Below, piece by piece: positions 53,718-62,706 of a DNA stretch of 64,000 bases. Origin of the DNA: Balneolaceae bacterium (GTDB lineage: Bacteria; Bacteroidota; Rhodothermia; Balneolales; Balneolaceae); contig CP051242.1 in NCBI GenBank assembly GCA_017795005.1, positions 2,008,976 to 2,072,975 on the forward strand, in the 5' to 3' direction. The stretch's first letter is position 1; every line of letters starts with the position of its first letter. Below the pieces are notes generated by a model, which saw only the letters and a list, made by a program, of their open reading frames with translations, ran no database searches and was not told the origin of the DNA. The translations under genes and the position numbers were made by a program.

Positions 53718-54681
53718 ATCTGTAATCGTATTCTTCGTATTTTTATTAATTACTGCTTGTTCCCCCGAGAATAAATCAGGACTTCAGTTTTCAGACAAAG
53801 GAAGAGAAGTTCCTGTTTTTAATTCTGACTCAGCCTATCAATTTATTCAAACACAAGTTGATTTCGGTCCGAGAGTTCCAAATACCTATGGACATGTAGA
53901 GACGAGAAAGTATTTACAGGACAAACTTCGGAGTTATGCGGGTTCAGCAAATGTATTCTCTCAGGAATTCACCTCTGTTGGGTATTCAGGGGATCAATTG
54001 AATATGGCAAACATAATTGCAGCTTTTAATCCAACAGCAGCAGACAGAATTATGCTTTGTGCACATTGGGACACTCGTCCAAGAGCAGATGAAGATACTG
54101 CCCGAACAGCCGATTTTATTTTAGGTGCTAATGACGGAGGTAGTGGGGTTGGAGTATTATTAGAACTGGCGAGAATTTTCGCGGATAATCCACCGCCGCT
54201 TGGGGTAGATATTATATTCTTTGATGGAGAAGATTATGGCGTTCAGGGAGATCTTGCCAATTATTTTCTTGGATCAAGGCATTGGTCATTAAATCCACCT
54301 GTACCTGGGTATTCTCCTCGCTTTGGAATATTGCTCGACTTGGTTGGTGCTGTAAATGCAGAATTTCCAAAAGAAAGCTACTCAATGACTTACGCCCCTA
54401 ACCTTGTGAATGAATTATGGGATATAGCAGAAGAAAAAGGGTATGATAATTTCTTTCTTAACAAACCTGGTGTGGGCATACAGGATGATCATAAGATGGT
54501 CAGCGAAAATACAGACATCCCCGTTATCAACATTATTCATCATTATAACACTCCTGAAAAAGGCAGAAGCGTATTCCCTGATCACTGGCATACTCATCAG
54601 GACGATATGCAGATTATAAGTAGGGAAACACTTCAGGCAGTAGGAGAAGTTGTTCTTGAATTAATATATAATCGCATCTGA
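53710..54681 (+). CDS. M28-family metallopeptidase lipoprotein (QC-like)
   Basis: The 323-residue protein has a lipoprotein leader (FFVFLLITACSP) and M28 zinc-site blocks: LCAHWDTRPRADED, GANDGGSGVGVLLELARI and FFDGEDYGVQGD. The N-terminal part (SAYQFIQTQVDFGPRVPNT) and the single-zinc layout resemble glutaminyl cyclases, which make N-terminal pyroglutamate. Aminopeptidase activity is the alternative. It overlaps prmA by one base. Confidence 0.88.
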   Translation: MNKSVIVFFVFLLITACSPENKSGLQFSDKGREVPVFNSDSAYQFIQTQVDFGPRVPNTYGHVETRKYLQDKLRSYAGSANVFSQEFTSVGYSGDQLNMANIIAAFNPTAADRIMLCAHWDTRPRADEDTARTADFILGANDGGSGVGVLLELARIFADNPPPLGVDIIFFDGEDYGVQGDLANYFLGSRHWSLNPPVPGYSPRFGILLDLVGAVNAEFPKESYSMTYAPNLVNELWDIAEEKGYDNFFLNKPGVGIQDDHKMVSENTDIPVINIIHHYNTPEKGRSVFPDHWHTHQDDMQIISRETLQAVGEVVLELIYNRI

Positions 54682-55511
54682 TGGACTATATTAGGCTTTC
54701 AATCTCTTTGAATGATGATTTCCATGAGCTGCTGATCGCAGAGCTTTTTGAGCTTGATTTCGAAGGTTTTGAAGAAGAAGAGAATAAACTTGTTGCTTCT
54801 ATTCCAGCAAATCGATTCGATGATTCCAAAAGAGAAGAAATAGAGCGAATACTCCTCAGTTTTTCAGGTGCAGGGATAATTAATGAAGAATTAATCACTC
54901 CCCAAAACTGGAATCAAACCTGGGAGCAATCCATTAAACCTCAAAATATCGGTAAGTTTTATGTACGACCAACATGGGCATCTGAGAACAATAATTCTGA
55001 TACGATTGAGTTATTGATTGATCCTAAGATGGCATTTGGGACGGGATATCATGCCACTACACGTTTGATTCTTGAATGGATTCCTGAAATAGTTAAAAAA
55101 GGAGATTCGGTACTCGATGCAGGTACCGGAACAGGTATCCTTGGTATTGCAGCATTGAAATTGGGAGCTGACTCAGCTTTCGGCTTCGATATTGATGAAT
55201 GGAGTAAAGGTAATGCTGAAGAAAATATGGAGCTCAACCAGATAACTGGTTTTGAAGTAAAACTCGGTTCTATCGAGGTGATTCCAACAGATTCTCAATA
55301 TGATGTGATCCTAGCGAATATTAACAGGAATGCGCTTATTTATCTTATTCCGGAACTGCTCAAATTTTTAAAACCAGAAGGGAAGTTGTTACTCTCAGGA
55401 TTATTGGAAGAAGATGAGTCCACGATGTTATCTCAGGAAAGTCTGCAATCTCTTTCACATTTGGGAACTCGTCAACAACAGGAATGGATCGCAATGCTTT
55501 TCAGCTCATGA
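54681..55511 (+). CDS. prmA: Ribosomal protein L11 methyltransferase
   Basis: The 276-residue enzyme trimethylates lysines and the N-terminus of L11. The N-terminal domain is an acidic beta-alpha region (ELFELDFEGFEEEENKLVAS), followed by SAM blocks LIDPKMAFGTGYHATTRLIL, VLDAGTGTGILGIAALKLGA and DVILANINRNALIYL. It overlaps the M28 gene by one base and the Ppx gene by ATGA. Confidence 0.93.
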   Translation: MDYIRLSISLNDDFHELLIAELFELDFEGFEEEENKLVASIPANRFDDSKREEIERILLSFSGAGIINEELITPQNWNQTWEQSIKPQNIGKFYVRPTWASENNNSDTIELLIDPKMAFGTGYHATTRLILEWIPEIVKKGDSVLDAGTGTGILGIAALKLGADSAFGFDIDEWSKGNAEENMELNQITGFEVKLGSIEVIPTDSQYDVILANINRNALIYLIPELLKFLKPEGKLLLSGLLEEDESTMLSQESLQSLSHLGTRQQQEWIAMLFSS

Positions 55512-56428
55512 AAGCAGCAATAGATATTGGTACAAATACGGCACTTTTATTGATTGCTGATCTTAAGAAAGACGGCATTAAGGTAATTCACGAAGAACAA
55601 CGGATTCCCCGTCTCGGACAAGGAGTGGATGAATCCAAATTACTTCATCCGGATAGTATGGAGCGTGTTCTTGATAATTTGAAAGAATACAAAGCTATTA
55701 TTGAAGATGATTTCCCTCAGGTAGAAAATGTGGTAGTAACCGCAACCAGTGCTGTACGGGATGCCGGAAACAGAGCAAAATTTCTTTCAAGAATTAAAGA
55801 TGAAACCGGTTTTGAAGTAAAGTTACTCAGCGGTGATGAGGAAGCTCAGTATACTTATCAGGGAGCTTTGACTGAAGTGGAAATTCCACGAGATCATTTT
55901 GCATTCGTGCTGGATATTGGAGGTGGAAGTACAGAACTGGCTTATGGGAATACAACGTCACTTTCGCAATATCACTCATTTGATATTGGCTCTGTTCGTT
56001 TTAAGGAGCGGTTTCTAAAGCATAATCCTCCTAAAAATGAAGAAATTGAAGCCTGCAGAAGAGAAGTGAATCATTTGCTCAGTGAAATCAAATTCGAAAT
56101 TAGTAATAAAGTAATAGCTGTTGGAGTTGCCGGAACAGCAACATCGCTTGCAGCAATTATTCTGAACCTGGAGGAATGCGATAAGACGATAATTAATGGA
56201 TATGGAGTAAAGCTGGATGCATTATCTGAGGTAATTGCTTCATTTAGCTCTAAAACCCATGAAGAAATTCTTCAGCTTTGTCCCCGTATCTTAAAAGGCA
56301 GGGAAGATATTCTATTACCGGGACTCATAATCATGGAACAATTCATGAAATTCTACCATCTTGATGAGATGAAGGTATCAACCGGAGGAATACGTCACGG
56401 AGCAATCCTTTTATCAGAAAAAGATTAA
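55508..56428 (+). CDS. Ppx/GppA-family phosphatase
   Basis: The 306-residue actin-like phosphatase starts KAAIDIGTNTALLLIADL. The ATG at 55508 overlaps the prmA stop by ATGA and opens exactly at the conserved strand; an earlier ATG at 55484 lies inside prmA. Further motifs are TSAVRDAGN, FVLDIGGGSTELAYG and GTATSLAAIIL. Family members degrade polyphosphate or (p)ppGpp. The single-domain size is smaller than E. coli Ppx, so substrate choice is unclear. Confidence 0.9.
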   Translation: MKAAIDIGTNTALLLIADLKKDGIKVIHEEQRIPRLGQGVDESKLLHPDSMERVLDNLKEYKAIIEDDFPQVENVVVTATSAVRDAGNRAKFLSRIKDETGFEVKLLSGDEEAQYTYQGALTEVEIPRDHFAFVLDIGGGSTELAYGNTTSLSQYHSFDIGSVRFKERFLKHNPPKNEEIEACRREVNHLLSEIKFEISNKVIAVGVAGTATSLAAIILNLEECDKTIINGYGVKLDALSEVIASFSSKTHEEILQLCPRILKGREDILLPGLIIMEQFMKFYHLDEMKVSTGGIRHGAILLSEKD

Positions 56429-56488
56429 AATTTCCAATTTTCATTTACGCTAAGCTTTGTATTTTAAGCCACAATTTTTTGGTCAGTA

Positions 56489-57121
56489 ATGTCGGATAAC
56501 AGTAACAACCTTACAAATACTTCCCCGCGGGAAAACGCATCAGCGAGCAGCATCGAAGATGACAAGTTCGTAGCGGATGCTCTCGCCGGAAATGAGGATT
56601 CGTACCGTAAACTGGTAGACAAATATGACCGCCCGATTTACTTCCACATCCGAAAGATGATCAAAGAGACAGAAATGGTGGAAGATCTGGTACAGGAAGT
56701 CTTTATTAAGGCTTTCAAAAATTTGCAGACCTATAGCAATGAATATGCTTTTTCTACCTGGTTATATCGTATTGCGACCAATCATACCATAGATTATCTC
56801 CGAAAGAAGAAGCTGCAAACCTTCTCCATTAATGATCCGATAAAAACCAAAGACGGAGAAGTAGAAGTTCAGCTTCCTGATGAAAGTTTTTCTACAGATC
56901 AACCAATCATCAAAAAAGAACGAAAAGCAATCGTGCAGGATGCCATTGCCAATCTTCCTGAAAAATACAAAGCGGTTATTCAACTCCGACACATGGAAGA
57001 ACTCAGCTACGATGAAATAGCTGATGAACTCGATCTTCCTTTAGGTACGGTAAAAGCCCATATCTTCCGCGCCCGTGAACTTCTGTATAAAGCTCTAATT
57101 GATAAGAAAGATAGGTTTTAG
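56489..57121 (+). CDS. ECF-type RNA polymerase sigma factor
   Basis: The 210-residue sigma factor has region 2 (YDRPIYFHIRKMIKETEMVEDLVQEVFIKAFKNL, then STWLYRIATNHTIDYLR) and region 4 (LPEKYKAVIQLRHMEELSYDEIADELDLPLGTVKAHI). An N-terminal extension of about 35 residues is Asn/Ser-rich. No anti-sigma gene is adjacent, which is common in this phylum. Target promoters are unknown. Confidence 0.9.
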   Translation: MSDNSNNLTNTSPRENASASSIEDDKFVADALAGNEDSYRKLVDKYDRPIYFHIRKMIKETEMVEDLVQEVFIKAFKNLQTYSNEYAFSTWLYRIATNHTIDYLRKKKLQTFSINDPIKTKDGEVEVQLPDESFSTDQPIIKKERKAIVQDAIANLPEKYKAVIQLRHMEELSYDEIADELDLPLGTVKAHIFRARELLYKALIDKKDRF

Positions 57122-57178
57122 GGAAATAATAGTGTTTGGGTTTGAGTTATGTGAAATACTATAACTTAACCAGAAACA

Positions 57179-57750
57179 ATGTTTCAAAAACTTCTACTCA
57201 TCTTTGCTTTATTTTTTTTTGTGTAATTGCTCTGTCTCAAAAAAATTTATTGACACAAAAAAAGAGAACGCAATAAGAAAACTCAATCTTGATATTGCAG
57301 GTAAAAAAGTTCAGATTTATAAAAATAATGGAGACCTGCTTGCTGTAAGTAATTCTCTCTTGATTACTCAAGATAGCCTGTTCTACACAGAAAATTATTC
57401 TACATCTGTTTCATTAAGTGATTTAGGTTATCTTAAAATACCTCCAAAAAATCCAGAATTGAGACTATTACCGGGCTTTACACTTTTTGCAACAGGATTA
57501 ATCTATGGAAGGTCAGGTAGTGAAAATGTAAGTCTTGGAGAAGCGTTGGGTAGGGCATATAATGGTTTTTTATTGATGTCTATTGGAGTAGTTGCCACAA
57601 CAATCGGAATAATTTCGAACAGGAGTAATTATTATTATTTCCAGGAGGAAGTTAATTTAAATCAAAGAAGCACAAATAAACCGCCTTGCAGGAACCCAAG
57701 AAGCCGAAGGAGATGCTAATTATTCTAATATGAGTAAAGGTACTAACTAA
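57179..57750 (+). pseudogene. Lipoprotein gene broken at a T9 tract and near its 3' end
   Basis: An ATG at 57179 opens a classic lipoprotein leader (MFQKLLLIFALFFF) but meets a stop after a T9 run (57212-57220). Removing one T joins it to LCNCSVSKKFIDTKK, continuing the leader through its lipobox into a frame open to 57719. A second shift seems present: dropping one A at 57659-57661 would continue as LIKEAQINRLAGTQEAEGD to a stop at 57750. The body includes GFTLFATGLIYG and LLMSIGVVATTIGI. I do not recognise the family. It could be phase variable, slippage-corrected, a true pseudogene or sequencing error. Confidence 0.7.
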
Positions 57751-58687
57751 GATTCCCCTTCACAATCTCCAGATTTCTTTCAAACCCCTCAAACCTCGTT
57801 CGTTTAACCGCACTTCCTTCGAAGATTGAATTGAATTCGTTAATCGTTAATTCACTGAATTGTCTTTCAGTTGCTTCCAGAACTTTTTGTCTTGGATGAA
57901 GATCAACAAACTGAGAAAGTTTGGCTTTGCTGTTCCAGGGGCATACATCCTGACAAATATCACATCCGAAGACCCAATTTTTAATGTCTGTATGGTATTG
58001 CTGATTTATTTCTCCTTTATGTTCGATGGTGAGGTAGGAGATACATTTCGTTGCATCCACTTTGTAGGGTTCATAAATGGCGTCGGTAGGACAAGCATCT
58101 AAACAAGCCGTGCAAGTGCCACAATGATCGGTTACAGGTGTGTCATATTCGGTTTCCAGATCAATGATCATTTCTGCGATAAAGAACCAGGAGCCCAGAT
58201 TTTTATTTAAAATGTTGGAGTTTTTTCCTACCCAACCCAATCCGGCTTTTACAGCCCATGCTTTATCAAGAACCGGAGCGGAATCCACAAAATACCGGCC
58301 ATCGATTCCTCCAACAAGTTCAGAAGTAAAATGGAACAACTCTTTTAGTTTCTTTTTAAGCACTTTGTGATAATCACGACCTTGAGCGTACTTTGCAATT
58401 AAAGGCTGATTTGTTATTCCAATTTGTTCATTATGTGAAGGGTGATGGTAACTCGCTAACAACGAGACCACGGTTTTTGAACCGGGAACGAGCAGGGTAG
58501 GGTCGACTCGCTTCTCGAAGTTATTCGCCATCCAGTCCATGGTACCATAACGATCTTCATCCAACCATTGAGCCAATCGTTCCGCTTCTGTATTTAAACG
58601 TTCTGCTTTTGCAAATCCGCAGGCATCAAAGCCCAGTTCGAGTGCATAATTTCGGATTAACTGCGTGTATGTCTGCTTGTTCATCAT
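57743..58687 (-). CDS. queG: Epoxyqueuosine reductase
   Basis: The 314-residue cobalamin- and iron-sulfur-dependent enzyme makes queuosine in tRNA wobble positions from epoxyqueuosine. Two 4Fe-4S clusters are set by CGTCTACLDACPTDAI and FGCDICQDVCPWN. The N-terminal block LGFDACGFAKAERL and the DUF1730 region FVDSAPVLDKAWAVKAGLGW are diagnostic. The extra leading Met (MMNKQ) leaves two start options. It overlaps the tail of the broken lipoprotein gene. Confidence 0.95.
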   Translation of the reverse strand: MMNKQTYTQLIRNYALELGFDACGFAKAERLNTEAERLAQWLDEDRYGTMDWMANNFEKRVDPTLLVPGSKTVVSLLASYHHPSHNEQIGITNQPLIAKYAQGRDYHKVLKKKLKELFHFTSELVGGIDGRYFVDSAPVLDKAWAVKAGLGWVGKNSNILNKNLGSWFFIAEMIIDLETEYDTPVTDHCGTCTACLDACPTDAIYEPYKVDATKCISYLTIEHKGEINQQYHTDIKNWVFGCDICQDVCPWNSKAKLSQFVDLHPRQKVLEATERQFSELTINEFNSIFEGSAVKRTRFEGFERNLEIVKGNLS

Positions 58688-58705
58688 AACGATGAAGCAA
58701 CTTAA

Positions 58706-59419
58706 CTAAACCGGCTCTTTTTTCAGAGGGATGAGTTTATCGCCTTTCCAGATGAGATCCTGGACTTTACCGTCAATGAGCCGGACGGTACGATAAGGGT
58801 ACTTTTTTACGACGGCGTAATCATGAGTAACCAACAAGATGGCGGTTCCCCTGTTATTAATTTGCTTCAGAATATTCATGATATCCTGTGTTGCTTTTGG
58901 ATCGAGGTTACCGGTTGGTTCATCAGCCAGAAGAATTCTGGGTTCGTTTGCCAGTGCTCGGGCAATCACTACCCGTTGTTGTTCTCCACCGGAAAGATCA
59001 GATGGCATATTTTTTCTTCTGTGACTTAATCCCACTAACCCAAGTACTTCCAGTACTCTTTGTTTGATAAACTTTGGCTTTTCTCCGGTTACCTGAAGAG
59101 CAAAAGCCACGTTATCATAGATGTCACGATCCTGGAGGAGTTGAAAATCCTGAAATACAATTCCCATTCTTCTGCGAAGCATCGGAACCTGTTTCATGCT
59201 GATTTTATTAACCGGGAAATCAGTGACCCGAACACTTCCTTCATCCGGAACAACATCACGGTATAACAGTTTTAAAAAAGAACTCTTTCCAATACCGGTT
59301 GGTCCAATCAGATAGCAAAATTCACCATTATTAAGCTTAAAATTTACATTCCTTAAAACCGGTCTGTGTTCGTAGCTAAGGGAAACATTTCTAAGTTCTA
59401 TTACTGTAGATTCTGACAT
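58706..59419 (-). CDS. ftsE: Cell division ABC transporter ATPase FtsE
   Basis: The 237-residue ABC ATPase has Walker [18 protein letters not shown], signature [17 protein letters not shown] and Walker [17 protein letters not shown]. The start [20 protein letters not shown] is FtsE-like. FtsE with FtsX activates septal amidases or transmits division signals. ftsX is not adjacent here. It overlaps the methyltransferase gene by 19 nt. Confidence 0.85.
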   Translation of the reverse strand: MSESTVIELRNVSLSYEHRPVLRNVNFKLNNGEFCYLIGPTGIGKSSFLKLLYRDVVPDEGSVRVTDFPVNKISMKQVPMLRRRMGIVFQDFQLLQDRDIYDNVAFALQVTGEKPKFIKQRVLEVLGLVGLSHRRKNMPSDLSGGEQQRVVIARALANEPRILLADEPTGNLDPKATQDIMNILKQINNRGTAILLVTHDYAVVKKYPYRTVRLIDGKVQDLIWKGDKLIPLKKEPV

Positions 59420-60183
59420 TTAAGTACCATTGTTACACGTGCGCTGTTTTCATCGGCATCAATCAAATCAAAGCCTGCGTATTTAGCAACCAGATGATAA
59501 GGTGTTTGTTCCACAATCGACAGCATTTCATGTAAAGAATATGCACGCTGTGTATGAATTTCCCGGAAGCTGTTAATCACTTTCCCGGTTTCCTGATCGA
59601 GTTCTTCGATTTCAAACTCATTGTAATGAATTCTTTCCTTTGCATCGTATCTGCTGTTTCTGAAATACCGGTATTTTCCAGCAACACCTTCTTCATTATT
59701 CAGAAAGTCGACTGATTCCAAAGAGTTCTTTGGGGTAGAGAAATCATAGATAAGAAGTCCACCGGGATTTAAAATCCGGTATGTATTTAAAAGAAAAGTG
59801 TTTATTTCTTCTTTTTCTTTAAGATAATTCACGCTATCAAAAACGGTGTAAATACAGTCGAACTTTTTTTCAATAAGGATATCCAGATAGTTCATTGGAA
59901 AAAAGTCTACATTCAACTCAAATTCTGCTGCTTTCTGTTGCGCTATTTTAATCATAGATGCAGATAAATCGGTCGCAGTAATACTGTAGCATTCAAGTTC
60001 TGCTAGAGATAAGGCCAATGCACCGGTGCCACATGCTAACTCTAAAATATTCTGCGGATCATAATGATGTGTTTGCATAATCTCATCAATGAAATCAGCC
60101 CAGGATTCATAATCCACATCGCCCATCAATGTATCATACAAAGGTGCCAGGGAAGTATAAATGTCTTTTTGTTCAGGCTTCAT
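59401..60183 (-). CDS. Class I SAM-dependent methyltransferase
   Basis: The 260-residue protein has SAM motif ILELACGTGALALSLAEL, then TATDLSASMIKIAQQKA and CIYTVFDSVNYL. The N-terminus YTSLAPLYDTLMGDVDYESW is typical of small-molecule methyltransferases. It overlaps pdxA by 11 nt and ftsE by 19 nt, so it lies in a compact pdxA-methyltransferase-ftsE run. Substrate unknown. Confidence 0.85.
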   Translation of the reverse strand: MKPEQKDIYTSLAPLYDTLMGDVDYESWADFIDEIMQTHHYDPQNILELACGTGALALSLAELECYSITATDLSASMIKIAQQKAAEFELNVDFFPMNYLDILIEKKFDCIYTVFDSVNYLKEKEEINTFLLNTYRILNPGGLLIYDFSTPKNSLESVDFLNNEEGVAGKYRYFRNSRYDAKERIHYNEFEIEELDQETGKVINSFREIHTQRAYSLHEMLSIVEQTPYHLVAKYAGFDLIDADENSARVTMVLKCQNLQ

Positions 60184-61162
60184 ACTTCATTTTGGCAAGT
60201 TCAACGGCGAGGTTATAGGCTTCAATAAATGAAGAAGGATTCGCTTTTCCCTGGCCTGCAATATTAAAAGCTGTTCCATGATCAGGGGAAGTGCGGATTA
60301 TTGGAAGTCCTCCAGTAAAATTGATTCCTTTACCGAACGAAACCAACTTAAAAGGAATGAGTCCCTGATCGTGATACATTGCTAAAATGGCATCAAAGTC
60401 TTTATCAAAACGCTGACCAAAGAAACCATCTGCAGGGAAAGGACCATGAGCATCAACCCCTGATTTGCATGCTTTCTCCAGTGCCGGAGTAATTATTTCT
60501 ATTTCCTCGTTTCCAATAACACCGCCATCACCGGCATGGGGATTCAGACCAAATACAGCAATTTTTGGAGATTCAATTCCAAAATCTTTAATCAAACTAT
60601 TATTCAAAATCGAAAGCTTTCTAAGAATAAGTTCTTGAGTCAGGGTTTCAGAAACTTTTGAAATGGGAATATGTGCGGTTACTAAAGCAACTCTGAGTTC
60701 ATCCGTTACGAGCATCATAAGTACTTCTTCAGTACCAGTCTGCTCAGCAAGAAATTCTGTATGACCAGGAATCTGATATCCTGCCAGGTTTACCGCTTCT
60801 TTCGAAATGGGAGCTGTTACCAAAGCATGACTTACTTCTAAAGAAGCTAATTCAATACCCAATTCAATAGATTGCATGGCAATTTTTCCGCTTTCTTTGT
60901 CAAGCTTACCTGGGAAAATATCGAGTTCCTCGACAGGAAGATCTAATAAGTTGATATGATCCGGATTAATCTGGTCAATAAACTCACATCTGTTCAAGTG
61001 GATAACAAGCTTGAGTTCTTTGGCATAGAAATCCAGGACTTCTTTTGGGGCAATGATAAGGGGAGAAGATTCTTTAAGATCGATTTTATCCATCGATTTA
61101 AGAATGATTTCAGGTCCAACCCCGTTAATATCGCCAATACTGATCCCGATAACAGGTTTCAT
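60173..61162 (-). CDS. pdxA: 4-hydroxythreonine-4-phosphate dehydrogenase
   Basis: The 329-residue enzyme oxidises 4-phosphohydroxy-threonine in the DXP-dependent pyridoxal phosphate pathway. Metal histidines lie in IPGHTEFLAEQTG, GLNPHAGDGGVIG and AMYHDQGLIPFKLVSFG. The N-terminus VIGISIGDINGVGPEII is diagnostic. It is the first gene of the pdxA-methyltransferase-ftsE unit. Confidence 0.96.
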   Translation of the reverse strand: MKPVIGISIGDINGVGPEIILKSMDKIDLKESSPLIIAPKEVLDFYAKELKLVIHLNRCEFIDQINPDHINLLDLPVEELDIFPGKLDKESGKIAMQSIELGIELASLEVSHALVTAPISKEAVNLAGYQIPGHTEFLAEQTGTEEVLMMLVTDELRVALVTAHIPISKVSETLTQELILRKLSILNNSLIKDFGIESPKIAVFGLNPHAGDGGVIGNEEIEIITPALEKACKSGVDAHGPFPADGFFGQRFDKDFDAILAMYHDQGLIPFKLVSFGKGINFTGGLPIIRTSPDHGTAFNIAGQGKANPSSFIEAYNLAVELAKMKYEA

Positions 61163-61216
61163 ATACTCATTTATTTCAGGCGATAAAGTAAGATCAATCG
61201 ATAGGAAATAACAGCT

Positions 61217-62590
61217 TTATTCTGCGCCTCTTAGAACAAAATCTCCGAATCCTGTAGTTTTCTCAAAAACGAAAGTTTTACCGGGATAGGTCCATACTTC
61301 TATAACATCTCCATTGGTAGGGAATCTGCGGTCTTTTTTATTAGGAGGACCATATTTGATATAAACTTCTCCCTGATCCGTTTCATGTCCATTCGGATTG
61401 CCCGGGTTGCGATATTCTTTAAATGCAAAATCAACTCTTCGGAAATATTCTGCCATTAACTCATTATACACAGTGTTTGGAGTAGGGTCTTTGCTATCCC
61501 AGAACGCTCTGAATTTCTGTTCTTTTTCTCTGGCATTACCAGATTTGATTCGTTTAATTTCATTTTCAGAAACAATGAACTTCATATTCTCAATGGCGAT
61601 ATCCAGATTTAGTAAGCTGGCAGGCATATTTCTCCAGTAAGACTTAAAAAAGCTTTTAGCCACGGGATTTTTTTTATCTGAAGAATTGATTTCAACTACA
61701 TAGGCTGAATTGTCAAAAGTAGAATTAGGAACTTTGATTAAAGCATAACTGAAATTTAATTTCGAATCGTTAAAGCTTAAAGAAGGGTCTTTACCGGAGC
61801 TAAGCACAGGAATTACTCCTGTCCTAACTTCATCCTTTATGATTTCAGAAGAATAAACAGATTCCAATTTAGTAGTATCTCGTCTGTTTGGGTTGGCTTT
61901 AAATACATTAACGGAATAGTTCAATTCTGGCGAATAGTTAGGAATTCGGGCAAGTATCATAAAGTCTTTTCCGAAAGGAACATTATCGTCCATATTCATG
62001 AGAACCATCTTGTCATCGGCTTTTTGTTCTCTGATGAGATAGATTTCGCCCATTGGTTTTTTATTCCAATCCCAAATCCGAACATTTTGTCTGTTAGAAC
62101 TTCGTTCTCTAGTGCTTTCCATTAAACTCAGTTGCAGCACGTAATGATACATCCCCGACTCTAAGGTATTCGATAGCGAACCGGAAGCATATAAAGCTTT
62201 GGATTCCGTTTCCTGAAAGGTTTTGGTGTATAGTGTATCTGTCCATAAATCCCGTGTAGCACTTTCAAGATTGGAAGATTTTCTTCCCGCTTTTCCTTTA
62301 AAAATCTCTGAATTCAGTCGGGCTATGGTATAGTACTCCATGCCTTCAGGTTTCGTAATATCATCGTTAATTGAAATCTTTTTGTAAGGTAGAAAGTCGT
62401 TATCAAAACGGAAGATGAGAGATAGGTTGGCTTTTCCATCTTCAGTTGGAAGGATCAGATCATCAATGAAAATCTGAGGAGCATTGGCTCTGTTTACTAG
62501 ATTTACATAACTGACCCGGTTTGAACGTTGAGCCCATAAAGAGGTTGATACTAATAAAAGAGCTAGTAGCAGAGAGAACCTTTTTTGCAT
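61217..62590 (-). CDS. GWxTD-domain secreted protein
   Basis: The 457-residue protein has a signal peptide (SLLLALLLVSTSLWAQ). The C-terminal GWxTD domain is recognised by FRAFWDSKDPTPNTVYNELM and RRVDFAFKEYRNPGNPNG ... QGEVYIKYGPPNKKD, with a changed FWDSKD motif. The central part is two beta-rich regions. GWxTD proteins are confined largely to Bacteroidota, Balneolota, Acidobacteriota and relatives, and their function is unknown. It lies 54 nt upstream of pdxA. Confidence 0.85.
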   Translation of the reverse strand: MQKRFSLLLALLLVSTSLWAQRSNRVSYVNLVNRANAPQIFIDDLILPTEDGKANLSLIFRFDNDFLPYKKISINDDITKPEGMEYYTIARLNSEIFKGKAGRKSSNLESATRDLWTDTLYTKTFQETESKALYASGSLSNTLESGMYHYVLQLSLMESTRERSSNRQNVRIWDWNKKPMGEIYLIREQKADDKMVLMNMDDNVPFGKDFMILARIPNYSPELNYSVNVFKANPNRRDTTKLESVYSSEIIKDEVRTGVIPVLSSGKDPSLSFNDSKLNFSYALIKVPNSTFDNSAYVVEINSSDKKNPVAKSFFKSYWRNMPASLLNLDIAIENMKFIVSENEIKRIKSGNAREKEQKFRAFWDSKDPTPNTVYNELMAEYFRRVDFAFKEYRNPGNPNGHETDQGEVYIKYGPPNKKDRRFPTNGDVIEVWTYPGKTFVFEKTTGFGDFVLRGAE

Positions 62591-62706
62591 TGTTTCAAAT
62601 ATTTAGTTCTGTGACCGAGCAGGAAATAAGTAATCGATCTTTAAAATTTCTATTTTCAACGAAATATTGTTGGATACTAGTATACAAAAACATTGAATTC
62701 TTACCT

